Source: Fredinandcohnia quinoae (GTDB lineage Bacteria; Bacillota; Bacilli; Bacillales; Bacillaceae_L). From it: DNA of 64,000 bases. Shown here one piece after another: positions 19,066 to 27,246 of the stretch. The stretch spans positions 1-64,000 of the forward strand of contig NZ_JAKTTI010000014.1 of NCBI RefSeq assembly GCF_022427965.1. Reading direction: 5' to 3'. Position 1 is the stretch's first letter; every line of letters begins with the position of its first letter. The notes under the pieces were generated by a model. That model was given only the letters and a program-made list of their open reading frames with translations. It made no database searches and was not told where the DNA came from. The translations under genes were made by a program, and so were the position numbers.

Positions 19066-19881
19066 ATGTTTAATTTGAATGAGTTGTCTCCCAGTCAATT
19101 GAAGATTGGGCAGTGGATTTTACATAATGAATCGAGTGTGATGATCTGTACAGAACAGGATATAGCGAAGGCTGTTGGAGTAAGCGTTGCTTCTGTATCG
19201 CGTTTTTGGAAAGCAGCAGGATACCAAAACTTAAAAGCATATAAACAGCAGTTGAAAGAAAAACGTGATATTACACCTGCAAAGAAAATCCTAAAAACTG
19301 TCATTGATTTGGAATATGGGGACGTGCAAAGTCATCATTTAAATCGCAGTATCCATCATCTTCAAGCGACATTGGATCATTTTCAAAGAGAACAGTTTGA
19401 GGAAGCAATCACTCTTATTCGTAAGGCAAGCCGTCTGTTTATTTACGCACCAGGTCCATCACTCAGTCTTGGAGAGCTTTTAAGCTATCGGCTCAGGCGC
19501 TATGGACTGGACGTACGTCTAATCAGGTGGATGGGCAGCGAAATGCTGGAGGAACTCATACATATTAATGAGTCATGTGTCGTTTTCCTGTTTTGCTTTG
19601 GAAGACTGTTAAAGGAAGGAAAAGTGCTATTAAAGCATGCCAACGAAACAATGTGCAAAACAATTGTAATCAGTGACCAGTCTGTGTTGGATACCACTTC
19701 TCCCTTTGATATTCTTCTGTACGCAGACCGAGGAGAGAAAGATGAATTTCATTCTATGATTGCACCGTTATTTTTATTGGAGAATTTAATTGTGGAAATT
19801 GGAAGAGATGAAGGTTCTCTCACTTATATGGAGTTCCTTGACAGACTTCGAAAAACGTACAAAGAAGATATTCCTCGCTAA
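19066..19881 (+). CDS. MurR/RpiR family transcriptional regulator
   Basis: 271 residues from ATG 19066 (GGGTGA site). N-terminal HTH_6 (about 1-75; EQDIAKAVGVSVASVSRFWK) and C-terminal SIS sugar-phosphate-binding domain (about 115-250; LFIYAPGPSLSLGELLSYRL, IVISDQ). Divergent from the ECF transporter operon, the probable target. Ligand unknown. Confidence 0.9.
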   Translation: MFNLNELSPSQLKIGQWILHNESSVMICTEQDIAKAVGVSVASVSRFWKAAGYQNLKAYKQQLKEKRDITPAKKILKTVIDLEYGDVQSHHLNRSIHHLQATLDHFQREQFEEAITLIRKASRLFIYAPGPSLSLGELLSYRLRRYGLDVRLIRWMGSEMLEELIHINESCVVFLFCFGRLLKEGKVLLKHANETMCKTIVISDQSVLDTTSPFDILLYADRGEKDEFHSMIAPLFLLENLIVEIGRDEGSLTYMEFLDRLRKTYKEDIPR

Positions 19882-20108
19882 TTGAGGACAGTGAGCATCC
19901 CTTGTTTTATTGTGGGGATTACAAGAGAAGAATAAAGATTATTCAAATTTCGAGTTCATTTTCGTTCTGATTGACATGCTGCAACTAGGTGATGCTTGCC
20001 ATACATAATATTATAATAGATTTCTTCATATTATTTCCTCCAATTTTTTATATCATTATTAGAGAGATGTTGCCTTTTAACAGGCTACACCTCTCGATGA
20101 TTTTTTGA
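19882..20108. other. Intergenic region, regulator to SDR gene
   Basis: No gene seen. A hairpin (AGAGATGTTGCCT / AGGCTACACCTCT, 20063-20095) followed on the plus strand by ATTTTTT may terminate both convergent genes. Confidence 0.5.
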
Positions 20109-20867
20109 TTATAAAGTTAAACCGCCATCAACAAGAACAATTGAACCAGTCATATAGCTTGCTTTTTCTGATGCTAAATAAGCAACCATTTCTGCAAGTT
20201 CTTTAGGAGCAGCATATCGGCCCATACGCATATTCGGTAGTTCTTCCGGAATGTACCCACCTTTTTCAAACTGCTCAGTAACACTAGCTGTTAATGCCGT
20301 TTCAACTCCTCCTGGACAAAGGGCATTAATTCGAATTCCTTTTTTTGCATATTCTAATGCAGCACCCTTAGTTAAGGCTACAACCGCATGTTTACTTGCA
20401 GAGTACACAGCAACGCTATGTTCTGCGCGAACTCCTGCAGTAGAAGCAGTGTTTATAACGGATCCGAATCCTTGCGCTTCCATCACTTTCAATACATATT
20501 TCATTCCAAGGAAGATCCCCTTCACATTGACAGACATAATACGGTCAAATTCAGATTCCTCTACTTCAGTGAATGGTGCGAACTTTTGGATAACACCTGC
20601 ATTATTGAAGAATATATCAATACGACCATATGTTTCAACTGCTTTATTTACATAGTTTTGCACATCTTCAGTTTTTGAGACATCCGCTTGAATGAAGATA
20701 CCTTCTCCACCTTGTTCTTTCACAAGCTTTAATGTTTCTTCCCCTGTTTCCTTATTGAAATCCACTACTACAACTGTTGCACCGTCACTAGCAAGTTTCA
20801 AACTACTTGCTCTTCCGATTCCACTTCCTGCACCAGTAATTACAGCAATTTTATTAGATAATTCCAT
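20109..20867 (-). CDS. Short-chain dehydrogenase/reductase (SDR)
   Basis: 252 residues from ATG 20867 (GGAGG eight bases upstream). Classical SDR motifs: TGAGSGIG (cofactor), D at the end of beta-2 favouring NAD(H) (VVVVDFNKE), NNAG, catalytic Ser (NTASTAG), YSASK (YxxxK) and the C-terminal MTGSIVLVDGG. Substrate not inferable; the 3-oxoacyl-ACP reductase label often given to such proteins would be generic. Divergent from an AraC-family regulator. Confidence 0.9.
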   Translation of the reverse strand: MELSNKIAVITGAGSGIGRASSLKLASDGATVVVVDFNKETGEETLKLVKEQGGEGIFIQADVSKTEDVQNYVNKAVETYGRIDIFFNNAGVIQKFAPFTEVEESEFDRIMSVNVKGIFLGMKYVLKVMEAQGFGSVINTASTAGVRAEHSVAVYSASKHAVVALTKGAALEYAKKGIRINALCPGGVETALTASVTEQFEKGGYIPEELPNMRMGRYAAPKELAEMVAYLASEKASYMTGSIVLVDGGLTL

Positions 20868-21017
20868 GTTCAATTCCTCCCTACTTAATTCTTACACCCA
20901 TAATTTTATTCCTTGCTTAAGAATAAATATTGTATTATCTTACGAATAATAGTATTTATTTAACCATTCTAAATAGCTATCGAATATAAAAAAATATGAA
21001 TGGAGTTTATAGAATTG

Positions 21018-22280
21018 ATGGAAATGGCCATACAAGATTTACAATATATATGTGAGCTTATATATAAAGTGCATAACATCCCTGTTTTTTATGTCAATCA
21101 ATCAGGAGAGATTGAACACGAATTTGCAAGTAGAGAACTACGGGATAATCCATATTACAGCCCGTTCATAGAGCAGATTAGTATATATACTTTCGAAGAT
21201 AATCCAATGGATTTTCCAATCTTCTTTTCTAATTCAAATTTGAAATTTTTCTTTGTCAATTTAAAAAGAGCAAATCTATATTTAGGAACCGTTATTTTAG
21301 ATCCTACCCTCGAGTCAGAAGTATCTGAAGAAAGTATTAGCAAGATCCTGGACGCTTTTAAAGGAAACCTGAATAAAAGGAAGATCATTGAATATTATCA
21401 TTCAATCCCCATTATTGATAGTCAACAATTCCTATCGCTAAGTTTATTGGTTTATTTTTTGATGTATCATAAAAAACTAGATAAGGAGATGGTCATCAAA
21501 AATAATAAAGAATTAACCCTTAATATGAATGAATCAGAGAATCCCGACCTTGAAATTTCAAAAGGAAGAAGGAATTTCATTTTTCATTCCAATCTATCAT
21601 ACGAACAGGTTTTATTAGATTGCGTAAAAAATGGAAGGTTAGATAAATTAAAGGATATCTTTGATTACTCTATTTTGGGTGAGGCAGAATTAGGATTATT
21701 GTCGAAACGTAATCGCCTAAGAAGTGAAAAGAATTTAATGATAACTGGAATTGCACTCGTTTGCAGAGCGGCTATTGAAGGTGGTTTAAATGAAGAAACA
21801 GCCTTTACCTTAAGTGATTTCTATATTCAACAACTTGAGGAATTAGGAAGCTTAAATGAAATATTAAAATTTACGGAAGAAGCCATAATGGATTTTACCA
21901 ATCGTGTGCATCAATTAAATGAAGAAAAATATTCTGCAACAATCACAGCTTGTCAACATTATATTTATAATCATATTTATGAAGAAATCACACTAGATCA
22001 ACTTGCACAACTGTGTCATTTAAGCCCAAATTACTTATCCTCACTTTTTAGAAAAGAAGTTGGAACACCCATAAGTGAGTACATTCAACTGCAACGAGTG
22101 AATGAAGCAAAAAAGCTCTTGCGTTTAACAAATTATTCGATTTCAGACATCGGAACATGGCTAAATTTCAACGATCAAAGCTATTTTATAAAAGTCTTTA
22201 AAAAATACAGCGGCTTAACTCCTAAGCAGTTTAGAAATAATCATTACTCAGATCATAAATCGATTGATGAAATAGATTAA
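21018..22280 (+). CDS. AraC family transcriptional regulator
   Basis: 420 residues. The C-terminal 100 residues form the double-HTH AraC domain (EEITLDQLAQLCHLSPNYLSSLF, then YSISDIGTWLNFNDQSYFIK, GLTPKQFR). The N-terminal 300 residues are a mostly helical sensor region I do not recognise. The start at 21018 (GGAG at 21002-21005) is preferred but the in-frame ATG at 21000 is possible. Divergent from the SDR gene, which it may control. Confidence 0.87.
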   Translation: MEMAIQDLQYICELIYKVHNIPVFYVNQSGEIEHEFASRELRDNPYYSPFIEQISIYTFEDNPMDFPIFFSNSNLKFFFVNLKRANLYLGTVILDPTLESEVSEESISKILDAFKGNLNKRKIIEYYHSIPIIDSQQFLSLSLLVYFLMYHKKLDKEMVIKNNKELTLNMNESENPDLEISKGRRNFIFHSNLSYEQVLLDCVKNGRLDKLKDIFDYSILGEAELGLLSKRNRLRSEKNLMITGIALVCRAAIEGGLNEETAFTLSDFYIQQLEELGSLNEILKFTEEAIMDFTNRVHQLNEEKYSATITACQHYIYNHIYEEITLDQLAQLCHLSPNYLSSLFRKEVGTPISEYIQLQRVNEAKKLLRLTNYSISDIGTWLNFNDQSYFIKVFKKYSGLTPKQFRNNHYSDHKSIDEID

Positions 22281-22302
22281 ACACAAAACTACTAATTAGT
22301 AT

Positions 22303-22330
22303 AGACTCTCCATAACACGAGGGTCTTTTT
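22303..22330 (+). terminator. Terminator after araC-like gene
   Basis: AGACTCTC / GAGGGTCT stem with one G-T pair, followed by TTTTT. Confidence 0.85.
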
Positions 22331-22360
22331 ATGTTTTCTAAATTAAAATTCAGAAAATAC

Positions 22361-22405
22361 TTGCATTTATATGTCACAGTGCGATATAGTCACAGTAAGA
22401 TGTAT
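22361..22405 (+). promoter_or_regulatory. Promoter and direct-repeat operator of the padR gene
   Basis: TTGCAT, an 18-bp spacer and TATAGT form a plausible sigma-A promoter. GTCACAGT occurs twice in direct orientation about 17 bp apart within it, a likely site for PadR autorepression. PadR family members usually repress their own operon. Confidence 0.5.
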
Positions 22406-22432
22406 TTTGATGTGATATAGGTGGTGAATAAA

Positions 22433-22777
22433 TTGGAACTTAAGAAGGCAATTAAAAAATACGTGCCAATGACAGAGACCGCTTTTTATATTCTTTTTTC
22501 CTTGCACAAGCCAAAGCACGGCTATGGGATTGTAAAGCACGTAGAGGAAATCACCCATTCAAGAATTGTTTTAGGATCAGGGACTGTCTATGGAACATTA
22601 TCTAAAATGCAAAAAGATGGACTAATTACCGTGTACGCAGATGAAGAAAGAAAAACCGTTTATGAAATTACAGCATTAGGAAAAGAAGTATTATTTGCAG
22701 AAATGGAACGGGTTAAAGAGGTTTATGAGAATATCTTGAAGTTTGGAGGAGATTTTCATGATGAAAAGGGTGTTTAG
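22433..22777 (+). CDS. PadR family transcriptional regulator
   Basis: 114 residues. The start is taken as TTG 22433, six bases after GGTGGTG; the GTG codons at 22421/22424 lie inside that site. Winged helix with PadR signature (TETAFYILFSLHKPKHGYGI, GSGTVYGTLSKMQKDGLI). Its 3' end overlaps the downstream DUF2812 gene by 20 bp, an association common in Firmicutes. Confidence 0.9.
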   Translation: MELKKAIKKYVPMTETAFYILFSLHKPKHGYGIVKHVEEITHSRIVLGSGTVYGTLSKMQKDGLITVYADEERKTVYEITALGKEVLFAEMERVKEVYENILKFGGDFHDEKGV

Positions 22778-23972
22778 ACCATTTTGGAGCTACAATATAC
22801 TCGGAACTGAAGAGTGGTTAGCTGAGTTGGCTGAACAAGGTTGGCAGCTAGTAAAATTCAACCGTTTTACGAGAGTATTTTATTTTCAAAAAAGCGAACC
22901 GAAGACTTACTCGTATCAAATTGGCTTTGAAAGAATGAAAGATTATCAATTACCAAACGCGCTCAGTGCAGACGGCTGGCAAAAACAGTATCAAAATAGC
23001 AATTGGTATGTGATGAGAAATGAAAAGCCAAGGGAAGATATTAAAGTTACATCAGCACGGGAAAACATCATATTAAAAAATCGAGTTCATTATTTTATAT
23101 ATTGTGGATATCTTATTTATTGCGTACATCAGATACTCCTCAATTTCCTTGATTTATCTTTGCTGGTATTTTTACCAACATTCTTAACTGGCACTATTTT
23201 GGGCAGTCCACTTAGAATAATTTCTTACATCATAGCAGCATTTACCATATTTGCTTTTATGGTTTCCATCAGTTCCTTCAACAAAATTCGAAAAAGCAAT
23301 AAACAATTGGTCAAGTGCCATTTTAATAGTCCTGCATTTGAAATGGGTGAGGAGCTAAGTGAATATCTTCCATTTGAATTTGAAGAGGAACAGAAACTAA
23401 GAAAAGCAGGATTATTACTGAAGAAACGAAATTTCACTTGGATGAACCAACCTGATAAACTGGAGGATTGGCTTGAGAAGATGGAGGCGAAAGGATTCAA
23501 TTTACTCCATGTGAATCGCGGGACTACTTTTTATTTTTTGAAAGGTGACAAAAGGAAACTCAGCTATTGTGTCTTGTTTCAAAATGTACCGGATGAAACT
23601 GCCTATTTTTTCCATAAAGACAATGGTTGGAAACATATTTTTTCCGCAAGATCCCTTTGGCAAATATATTCAATTTGGGCAAAAGAATATGATGAAGAAG
23701 AAAAACCACAGATTTATAGTGAAAAGGAAATTCATTTAAAAGCTGCATGGAAAATTCCCTTCCCATATCTAATAATTGACGTACCATTGATAGCACTTTT
23801 TACCTTTTTCATTATCAAAAAGATAAACTGGAATCTTAATAGTACTGGAATTCTCAAACTGCTTAACGATTTTTATCTTATTTTGTTTACCCTATGCTTT
23901 TTAATTTTGTCTACCTCTACTTTTCAGTGTTTAAGATATTATTATCGGGTGAAGAAGAAATATGAGTATTAA
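22758..23972 (+). CDS. DUF2812 membrane protein, PadR partner
   Basis: 404 residues from ATG 22758 (GGAGGAG upstream). Two tandem soluble DUF2812 modules (about 5-90 and 225-310), each with the pattern E-E-W-L-x-x-M/L-A-x-x-G-W/F (TEEWLAELAEQGW; LEDWLEKMEAKGF). These alternate with membrane helices (about 115-190 and 345-395). No catalytic motif. Function of the family is unknown; the PadR-DUF2812 operon suggests an envelope stress response. Confidence 0.85.
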   Translation: MMKRVFRPFWSYNILGTEEWLAELAEQGWQLVKFNRFTRVFYFQKSEPKTYSYQIGFERMKDYQLPNALSADGWQKQYQNSNWYVMRNEKPREDIKVTSARENIILKNRVHYFIYCGYLIYCVHQILLNFLDLSLLVFLPTFLTGTILGSPLRIISYIIAAFTIFAFMVSISSFNKIRKSNKQLVKCHFNSPAFEMGEELSEYLPFEFEEEQKLRKAGLLLKKRNFTWMNQPDKLEDWLEKMEAKGFNLLHVNRGTTFYFLKGDKRKLSYCVLFQNVPDETAYFFHKDNGWKHIFSARSLWQIYSIWAKEYDEEEKPQIYSEKEIHLKAAWKIPFPYLIIDVPLIALFTFFIIKKINWNLNSTGILKLLNDFYLILFTLCFLILSTSTFQCLRYYYRVKKKYEY

Positions 23973-24273
23973 GTAGAATGATTGAGGATAATAGATGAAG
24001 CCTTACAGTTCCAGTCAAGAATATCGACTCTTTTTTAACCCATCGACTTTGTAATTGTACCGGGGTGCAATCCTTACTTTAAGTATTGCACCCAATATTT
24101 CATGTACATTTCTCTATAAACTTACAAATATCAAGGTAATCTATTCCTACAAGATTCATGTCACGATAAATAATTTATTTAAGAAATTCTTTCATAGACG
24201 TTGCTAAAAAGTTGTAGAAAAAATATAATATATAAAACATACGTTCCTATTTATTGCAAAGGAGGATACCATA
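23973..24273. other. Intergenic region before the homing endonuclease gene
   Basis: Holds one strong hairpin, GGGTGCAAT / ATTGCACCC (24063-24093), without a T-run, otherwise AT-rich. No gene seen. Confidence 0.6.
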
Positions 24274-24681
24274 GTGCAGATTTGGGAGGCAGCTTATATT
24301 GCAGGAATTATTGACGGAGAAGGAAGCATTTCATTAACTAGAATGCATAAAAAGGAGCATCGACGTCCTTGCATTTCAATCGCATCAACTGACTTGGAGC
24401 TCCTCACATATATTCATAGATTAACCGGAGGGTATATTAATAATAAGAGAAATTATAGACCAAATATACATAAGGATTCTTACACTTTGTCAATCAAAAA
24501 GAAGGAAGAAGTTTTTTATACCTTACAACAGATAGTCCCATTCTTAAGGGTAAATAAAAAGCGAAATAGAGCCATTTGGATACTGGAAAACTATGAAAGA
24601 GTTACTCCTAGAAACGGAAAATATAGCCCAGAATTATTAAATAGTAAAGTTTTATTTGAGGAGTACTTTTTTGAAATGTAG
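24274..24681 (+). CDS. LAGLIDADG homing endonuclease, free-standing
   Basis: 135 residues with a GTG start eight bases after AAAGGAGG. A single LAGLIDADG motif appears near the N terminus as AAYIAGIIDGEGSISL, so the protein would act as a homodimer. The basic beta-sheet region that follows (RRPCISIASTDLELLTYI, YTLSIKKKEEV) fits the family. The gene ends 76 bp from the 3' end of the tmRNA gene, on the opposite strand. That tmRNA gene carries a group I intron with no internal ORF. The natural inference is that it cleaves intronless ssrA and mobilises the intron from outside; this is untested. Confidence 0.88.
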   Translation: MQIWEAAYIAGIIDGEGSISLTRMHKKEHRRPCISIASTDLELLTYIHRLTGGYINNKRNYRPNIHKDSYTLSIKKKEEVFYTLQQIVPFLRVNKKRNRAIWILENYERVTPRNGKYSPELLNSKVLFEEYFFEM

Positions 24682-24692
24682 TGGAAAAACAT

Positions 24693-24725
24693 AAAAACAG
24701 ACCCACCGATATTAGTGAGTCTGTG
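24693..24725. terminator. Bidirectional terminator between the endonuclease gene and ssrA
   Basis: ACAGACCCAC / GTGAGTCTGT stem. On the minus strand it is followed by TTTTTAT, so it best terminates ssrA. The sequence is nearly identical to the terminator at 5527-5564. Confidence 0.85.
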
Positions 24726-24740
24726 TAATGATAGTATTAA

Positions 24741-24763
24741 CCACCAAATTATGTATTTGGTGG
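24741..24763. other. Palindrome overlapping the tmRNA 3' end
   Basis: CCACCAAAT-N5-ATTTGGTGG: the encoded CCACCA end of tmRNA is the left arm of a hairpin formed with the trailer. It may present the 3' end for RNase processing. Confidence 0.6.
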
Positions 24764-25398
24764 AGACGGTGGGACGTGCTCTTCCATGCTTTCGTCATGG
24801 CACTGACTATATCTTAGACCTGTAATCCTTCAGGCCTTCCGGCGTATTATGCGAAACATAATTTGTACCTGTTCAGGTAGGATTTCGCATCCTAGTACTA
24901 CCTTTTAATGGCAGCCTATAAGTCGATACACGGCTGTTAGATTGCTCTACATACCGCTCGGCATTGCCTTACCACAATTGAATTGCGACTTAGGTTTCAC
25001 CGATAAAGCCGGATTTTCACTTATGTGTTACCACATAAGGCGACTAATTACTAATCGAACCCACGTCCAAAGATATCGCTACTTAAGCATCTACGAGTGT
25101 AGTCGATATATTAGTGATTCGCTAACTCTTCAGCCTATCGACAGGCTTCCAAGCAGCTAGTCTGATTGTTCTCTTCCTTTGTCCTCAGACGGCGAACTCC
25201 GGCGTAGCCCACTTAGAGTGAGTCCCTTACCCTACCACATGGGCGATGGAGGGAGGAACCGCTATCGTCTGTTATTAAGCAGCGAAAGCGAAGTTGTTGT
25301 TTTCTTTGCCAGTTATAGGCGTTGACGTTTTAACGAGGCCGATCCCCTCGACTCGCAACTTAAGCTCGAACTACCCCTGTCGAATCCGTAGCGTCCCC
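24758..25398 (-). ncRNA. ssrA: tmRNA gene ssrA, interrupted by a group I intron
   Basis: The minus strand begins GGGGACGCTACGGATTCGAC and ends GTCTCCACCA, the canonical tRNA-like ends of transfer-messenger RNA. Exons are 25398-25054 and 24774-24758; mature length is 362 nt, close to the roughly 360 nt I expect for Bacillus. The tag frame runs 25310-25275 and reads GKENNNFAFAA after the tRNA-borne Ala, followed by two TAA stops. The T arm (GGACGTGGGTTCGAT + TCCCACC) is split by the intron. smpB lies upstream, as in other Bacillaceae. It rescues stalled ribosomes by trans-translation; here function depends on splicing. Confidence 0.96.
24775..25053 (-). other. Group I self-splicing intron in the T loop of tmRNA
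   Basis: The 279-nt insertion separates GGGTTCGAT from TCCCACCG of the T arm. It has group I hallmarks: the 5' exon ends in U and the intron in G. P1 forms from exon CGAU and intron GUCG with the U.G pair at the splice site. A 9-bp P2 hairpin (CTTATGTG / CACATAAG) follows. The catalytic S strand AAGATATAGTC lies near the 3' end and pairs (P7) with ATCGACTTATAGG, and a GTGAAACCTAAG segment recalls subgroup IA. It contains no ORF. The boundaries are set by the conserved tmRNA sequence and the terminal-G rule. Confidence 0.92.
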
Positions 25399-25416
25399 AT
25401 ATGTCGAATGATAAGC

Positions 25417-25578
25417 GGCGAATCTACTTGCGCAGGATGTGCTGATCCGGGCGTTGCCACAGGACGTGGCTGCTTTTAGCCGGACTGCGTCAGCTTGGTC
25501 GCTCGAATCCTCACGTATTATAATACGTTCCGGTTCTCACTTCTGTCGCTTCCTTGACCTTCTTGCTTCTAATTCGCC
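25417..25578 (-). repeat. GC-rich interspersed element in the ssrA leader
   Basis: A GC-richer block bounded by inverted GGCGAAT / ATTCGCC and by an imperfect 16-bp direct repeat (AATGATAAGCGGCGAA at 25407, AATGATAAGTAGCGAA at 25590). Internally it has an ACGTATTATAATACGT palindrome containing a -10-like TATAAT. In organisation it resembles the element at 59826-59967. It fills the gap between the smpB-proximal promoter and the tmRNA 5' end, so it is probably transcribed as precursor. Confidence 0.6.
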
Positions 25579-25686
25579 ATCCATTCATAAATGATAAGTA
25601 GCGAAGTTAATCACTAATTATCTGGGTGTTCGGATGAAGTGTTTTTCTAGCTTTTGTTGGCTATTCAGTTGTCTCTTACAAAACTT

Positions 25687-25714
25687 ATTATAACACATGT
25701 ACTGAAGTTTTCAA
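25687..25714 (-). promoter_or_regulatory. Probable sigma-A promoter for ssrA
   Basis: On the minus strand TTGAAA, a 16-bp spacer and TATAAT lie just after the smpB stop and 290 bp upstream of the tmRNA 5' end. Transcription would include the GC-rich element as a leader. Confidence 0.55.
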
Positions 25715-25731
25715 TTGTAAGTTATTGTAAA

Positions 25732-26199
25732 CTACTCTTTTTGACGATCTCTGAAAGCACGTTCGATATCGCGTTTTGCTTCCTTTTCCTTGAGATCTTG
25801 GCGTTTATCATATTTCTTCTTACCTTTACCAAGTCCTAATAATAGCTTTGCATAGCCATTTTTTAAGTAAATTTTAATTGGTACTAAAGCATAACCTTCT
25901 TCTTTTGTAAGCCCAATTAATTTACTGATTTCTTTTTTGTGCATTAGTAATTTTCTAGTACGCAGTGGATCATGATTATAGCGATTACCTTGTTCATAAG
26001 GGCTGATATGCAGATTATACAGAAACATTTCTCCGTTGTGAACACGCGCATATGAATCCTTTAGATTCGCACGACCATTACGAAGGGACTTGATTTCCGT
26101 ACCTTGTAATACAATCCCGGTTTCATATGTTTCTTCGATAAAATAATCATGATTTGCTTTTTTATTTTGTGCAATCACTTTGCCGATTCCTTTTGGCAT
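25732..26199 (-). CDS. smpB: SsrA-binding protein SmpB
   Basis: 155 residues, normal length. Recognised by [28 protein letters not shown], the central LLMHKKEI segment and the basic C-terminal tail ([22 protein letters not shown]) that enters the ribosomal mRNA channel. It binds the tRNA-like domain of tmRNA and brings it to stalled ribosomes. It lies directly upstream of ssrA as expected. Confidence 0.98.
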   Translation of the reverse strand: MPKGIGKVIAQNKKANHDYFIEETYETGIVLQGTEIKSLRNGRANLKDSYARVHNGEMFLYNLHISPYEQGNRYNHDPLRTRKLLMHKKEISKLIGLTKEEGYALVPIKIYLKNGYAKLLLGLGKGKKKYDKRQDLKEKEAKRDIERAFRDRQKE

Positions 26200-26321
26200 A
26201 CTTACATCCCCTTATTAAACGGTACCTATCATTTTAACAAAAGATAGTGTCTTTCACAAGACTGACTACTTTATTAAACAGCTGCACTGAAGAAAGAGTT
26301 GTGACTGTCAATTCATGTGAA

Positions 26322-26774
26322 TCATTCATAACTGTTTTTCGCGATGTGTTCCTTTATTCGATTACATAGCTTGATTACTTCTTCATTATCCCCCATAGGT
26401 GCATCTGACCAGTTATACACTGCAAATGGACCCCAATATTCTTCTGGTGTATTCGGGTAACGTGCAACGATATGCATATGAAGATGTGGAACAGAGTTTC
26501 CTGAAACTAAAGAATAAATATGTTCAGCCTGTTCAGTTTCAATCAGAGCCTTACTCACTCTCGCCATGATTATTCCAAAAGCCTTAGCTTCATCCATGTT
26601 CATATCACCAAGTGTAGGTGCATGCCTCTTAAGATCAATCATAATATGCCCCAGATAGCTTGGTTCACCGTTATTATCGATATGACCAACATATACATAT
26701 TCATCCTCATATATCGTAATTCCAGCAGTTTGAATCGTACCTGCATGTTTATTGCAAATAAAACAATCATTCAT
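26322..26774 (-). CDS. HIT family nucleotide hydrolase/transferase
   Basis: 150 residues from ATG 26774 (GGGGGAAGC site); the longer frame lacks one. HIT motif HLHMHIV near residue 100 (catalytic central His) and an N-terminal CFICNK that may bind zinc with a distal residue. Such proteins hydrolyse dinucleoside polyphosphates or nucleoside phosphoramidates. Substrate not determined. It sits between rnr and smpB, an accessory position. Confidence 0.9.
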   Translation of the reverse strand: MNDCFICNKHAGTIQTAGITIYEDEYVYVGHIDNNGEPSYLGHIMIDLKRHAPTLGDMNMDEAKAFGIIMARVSKALIETEQAEHIYSLVSGNSVPHLHMHIVARYPNTPEEYWGPFAVYNWSDAPMGDNEEVIKLCNRIKEHIAKNSYE

Positions 26775-26802
26775 TTTGAGCTTCCCCCTTTTATTTTTCC
26801 TT

Positions 26803-27036
26803 TTAAACATCCCTGTAATATGTTCTTTTTTTCTTATTATCCTCAATAAACATGAGAGTGCTTATTATTAAAAAGCATAAACCCGCCCCTATCTGACAAA
26901 AAGTAGTAACCCAATATATAAATGGTATCTTGCCCTCACCTATCGGCCCCACTCTAGGTCTCTTCATTTCATAGAATACAAAAAATGGTAAGGACATTGA
27001 AAAAAATGAACAAAAAAGAATGATGTATTTCCGCAT
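26803..27036 (-). CDS. Small two-helix membrane protein
   Basis: 77 residues. ATG 27036 has GGTGAG six bases upstream. Two hydrophobic segments (about 5-24 and 42-65) with a short loop and a charged tail (EDNKKKRTYYRDV). Ends 28 bp before the HIT gene, so probably co-transcribed. No family recognised. Confidence 0.6.
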   Translation of the reverse strand: MRKYIILFCSFFSMSLPFFVFYEMKRPRVGPIGEGKIPFIYWVTTFCQIGAGLCFLIISTLMFIEDNKKKRTYYRDV

Positions 27037-27246
27037 ACCCAACTCACCAACTTTTTATTACATTAATTTGCCTTCATAAGATAATTCTATAACCTTCAGA
27101 AAAATACCTTTTAATAATGAAAATATGTGTAAACGATTTGAAAAGAGAATAAGTTTCTAAAATCGACCGCATGTGCTCGCTTATAATCCCTTGCAATACT
27201 GTCACGTCTTAATTTCTACTTTTAATAAGTTCCTTTCCGGTTCTTT

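Noticed and set aside
24942-25479. Short plus-strand ORFs over ssrA
   Set aside because: They are antisense to a structured RNA gene and have no start signals.
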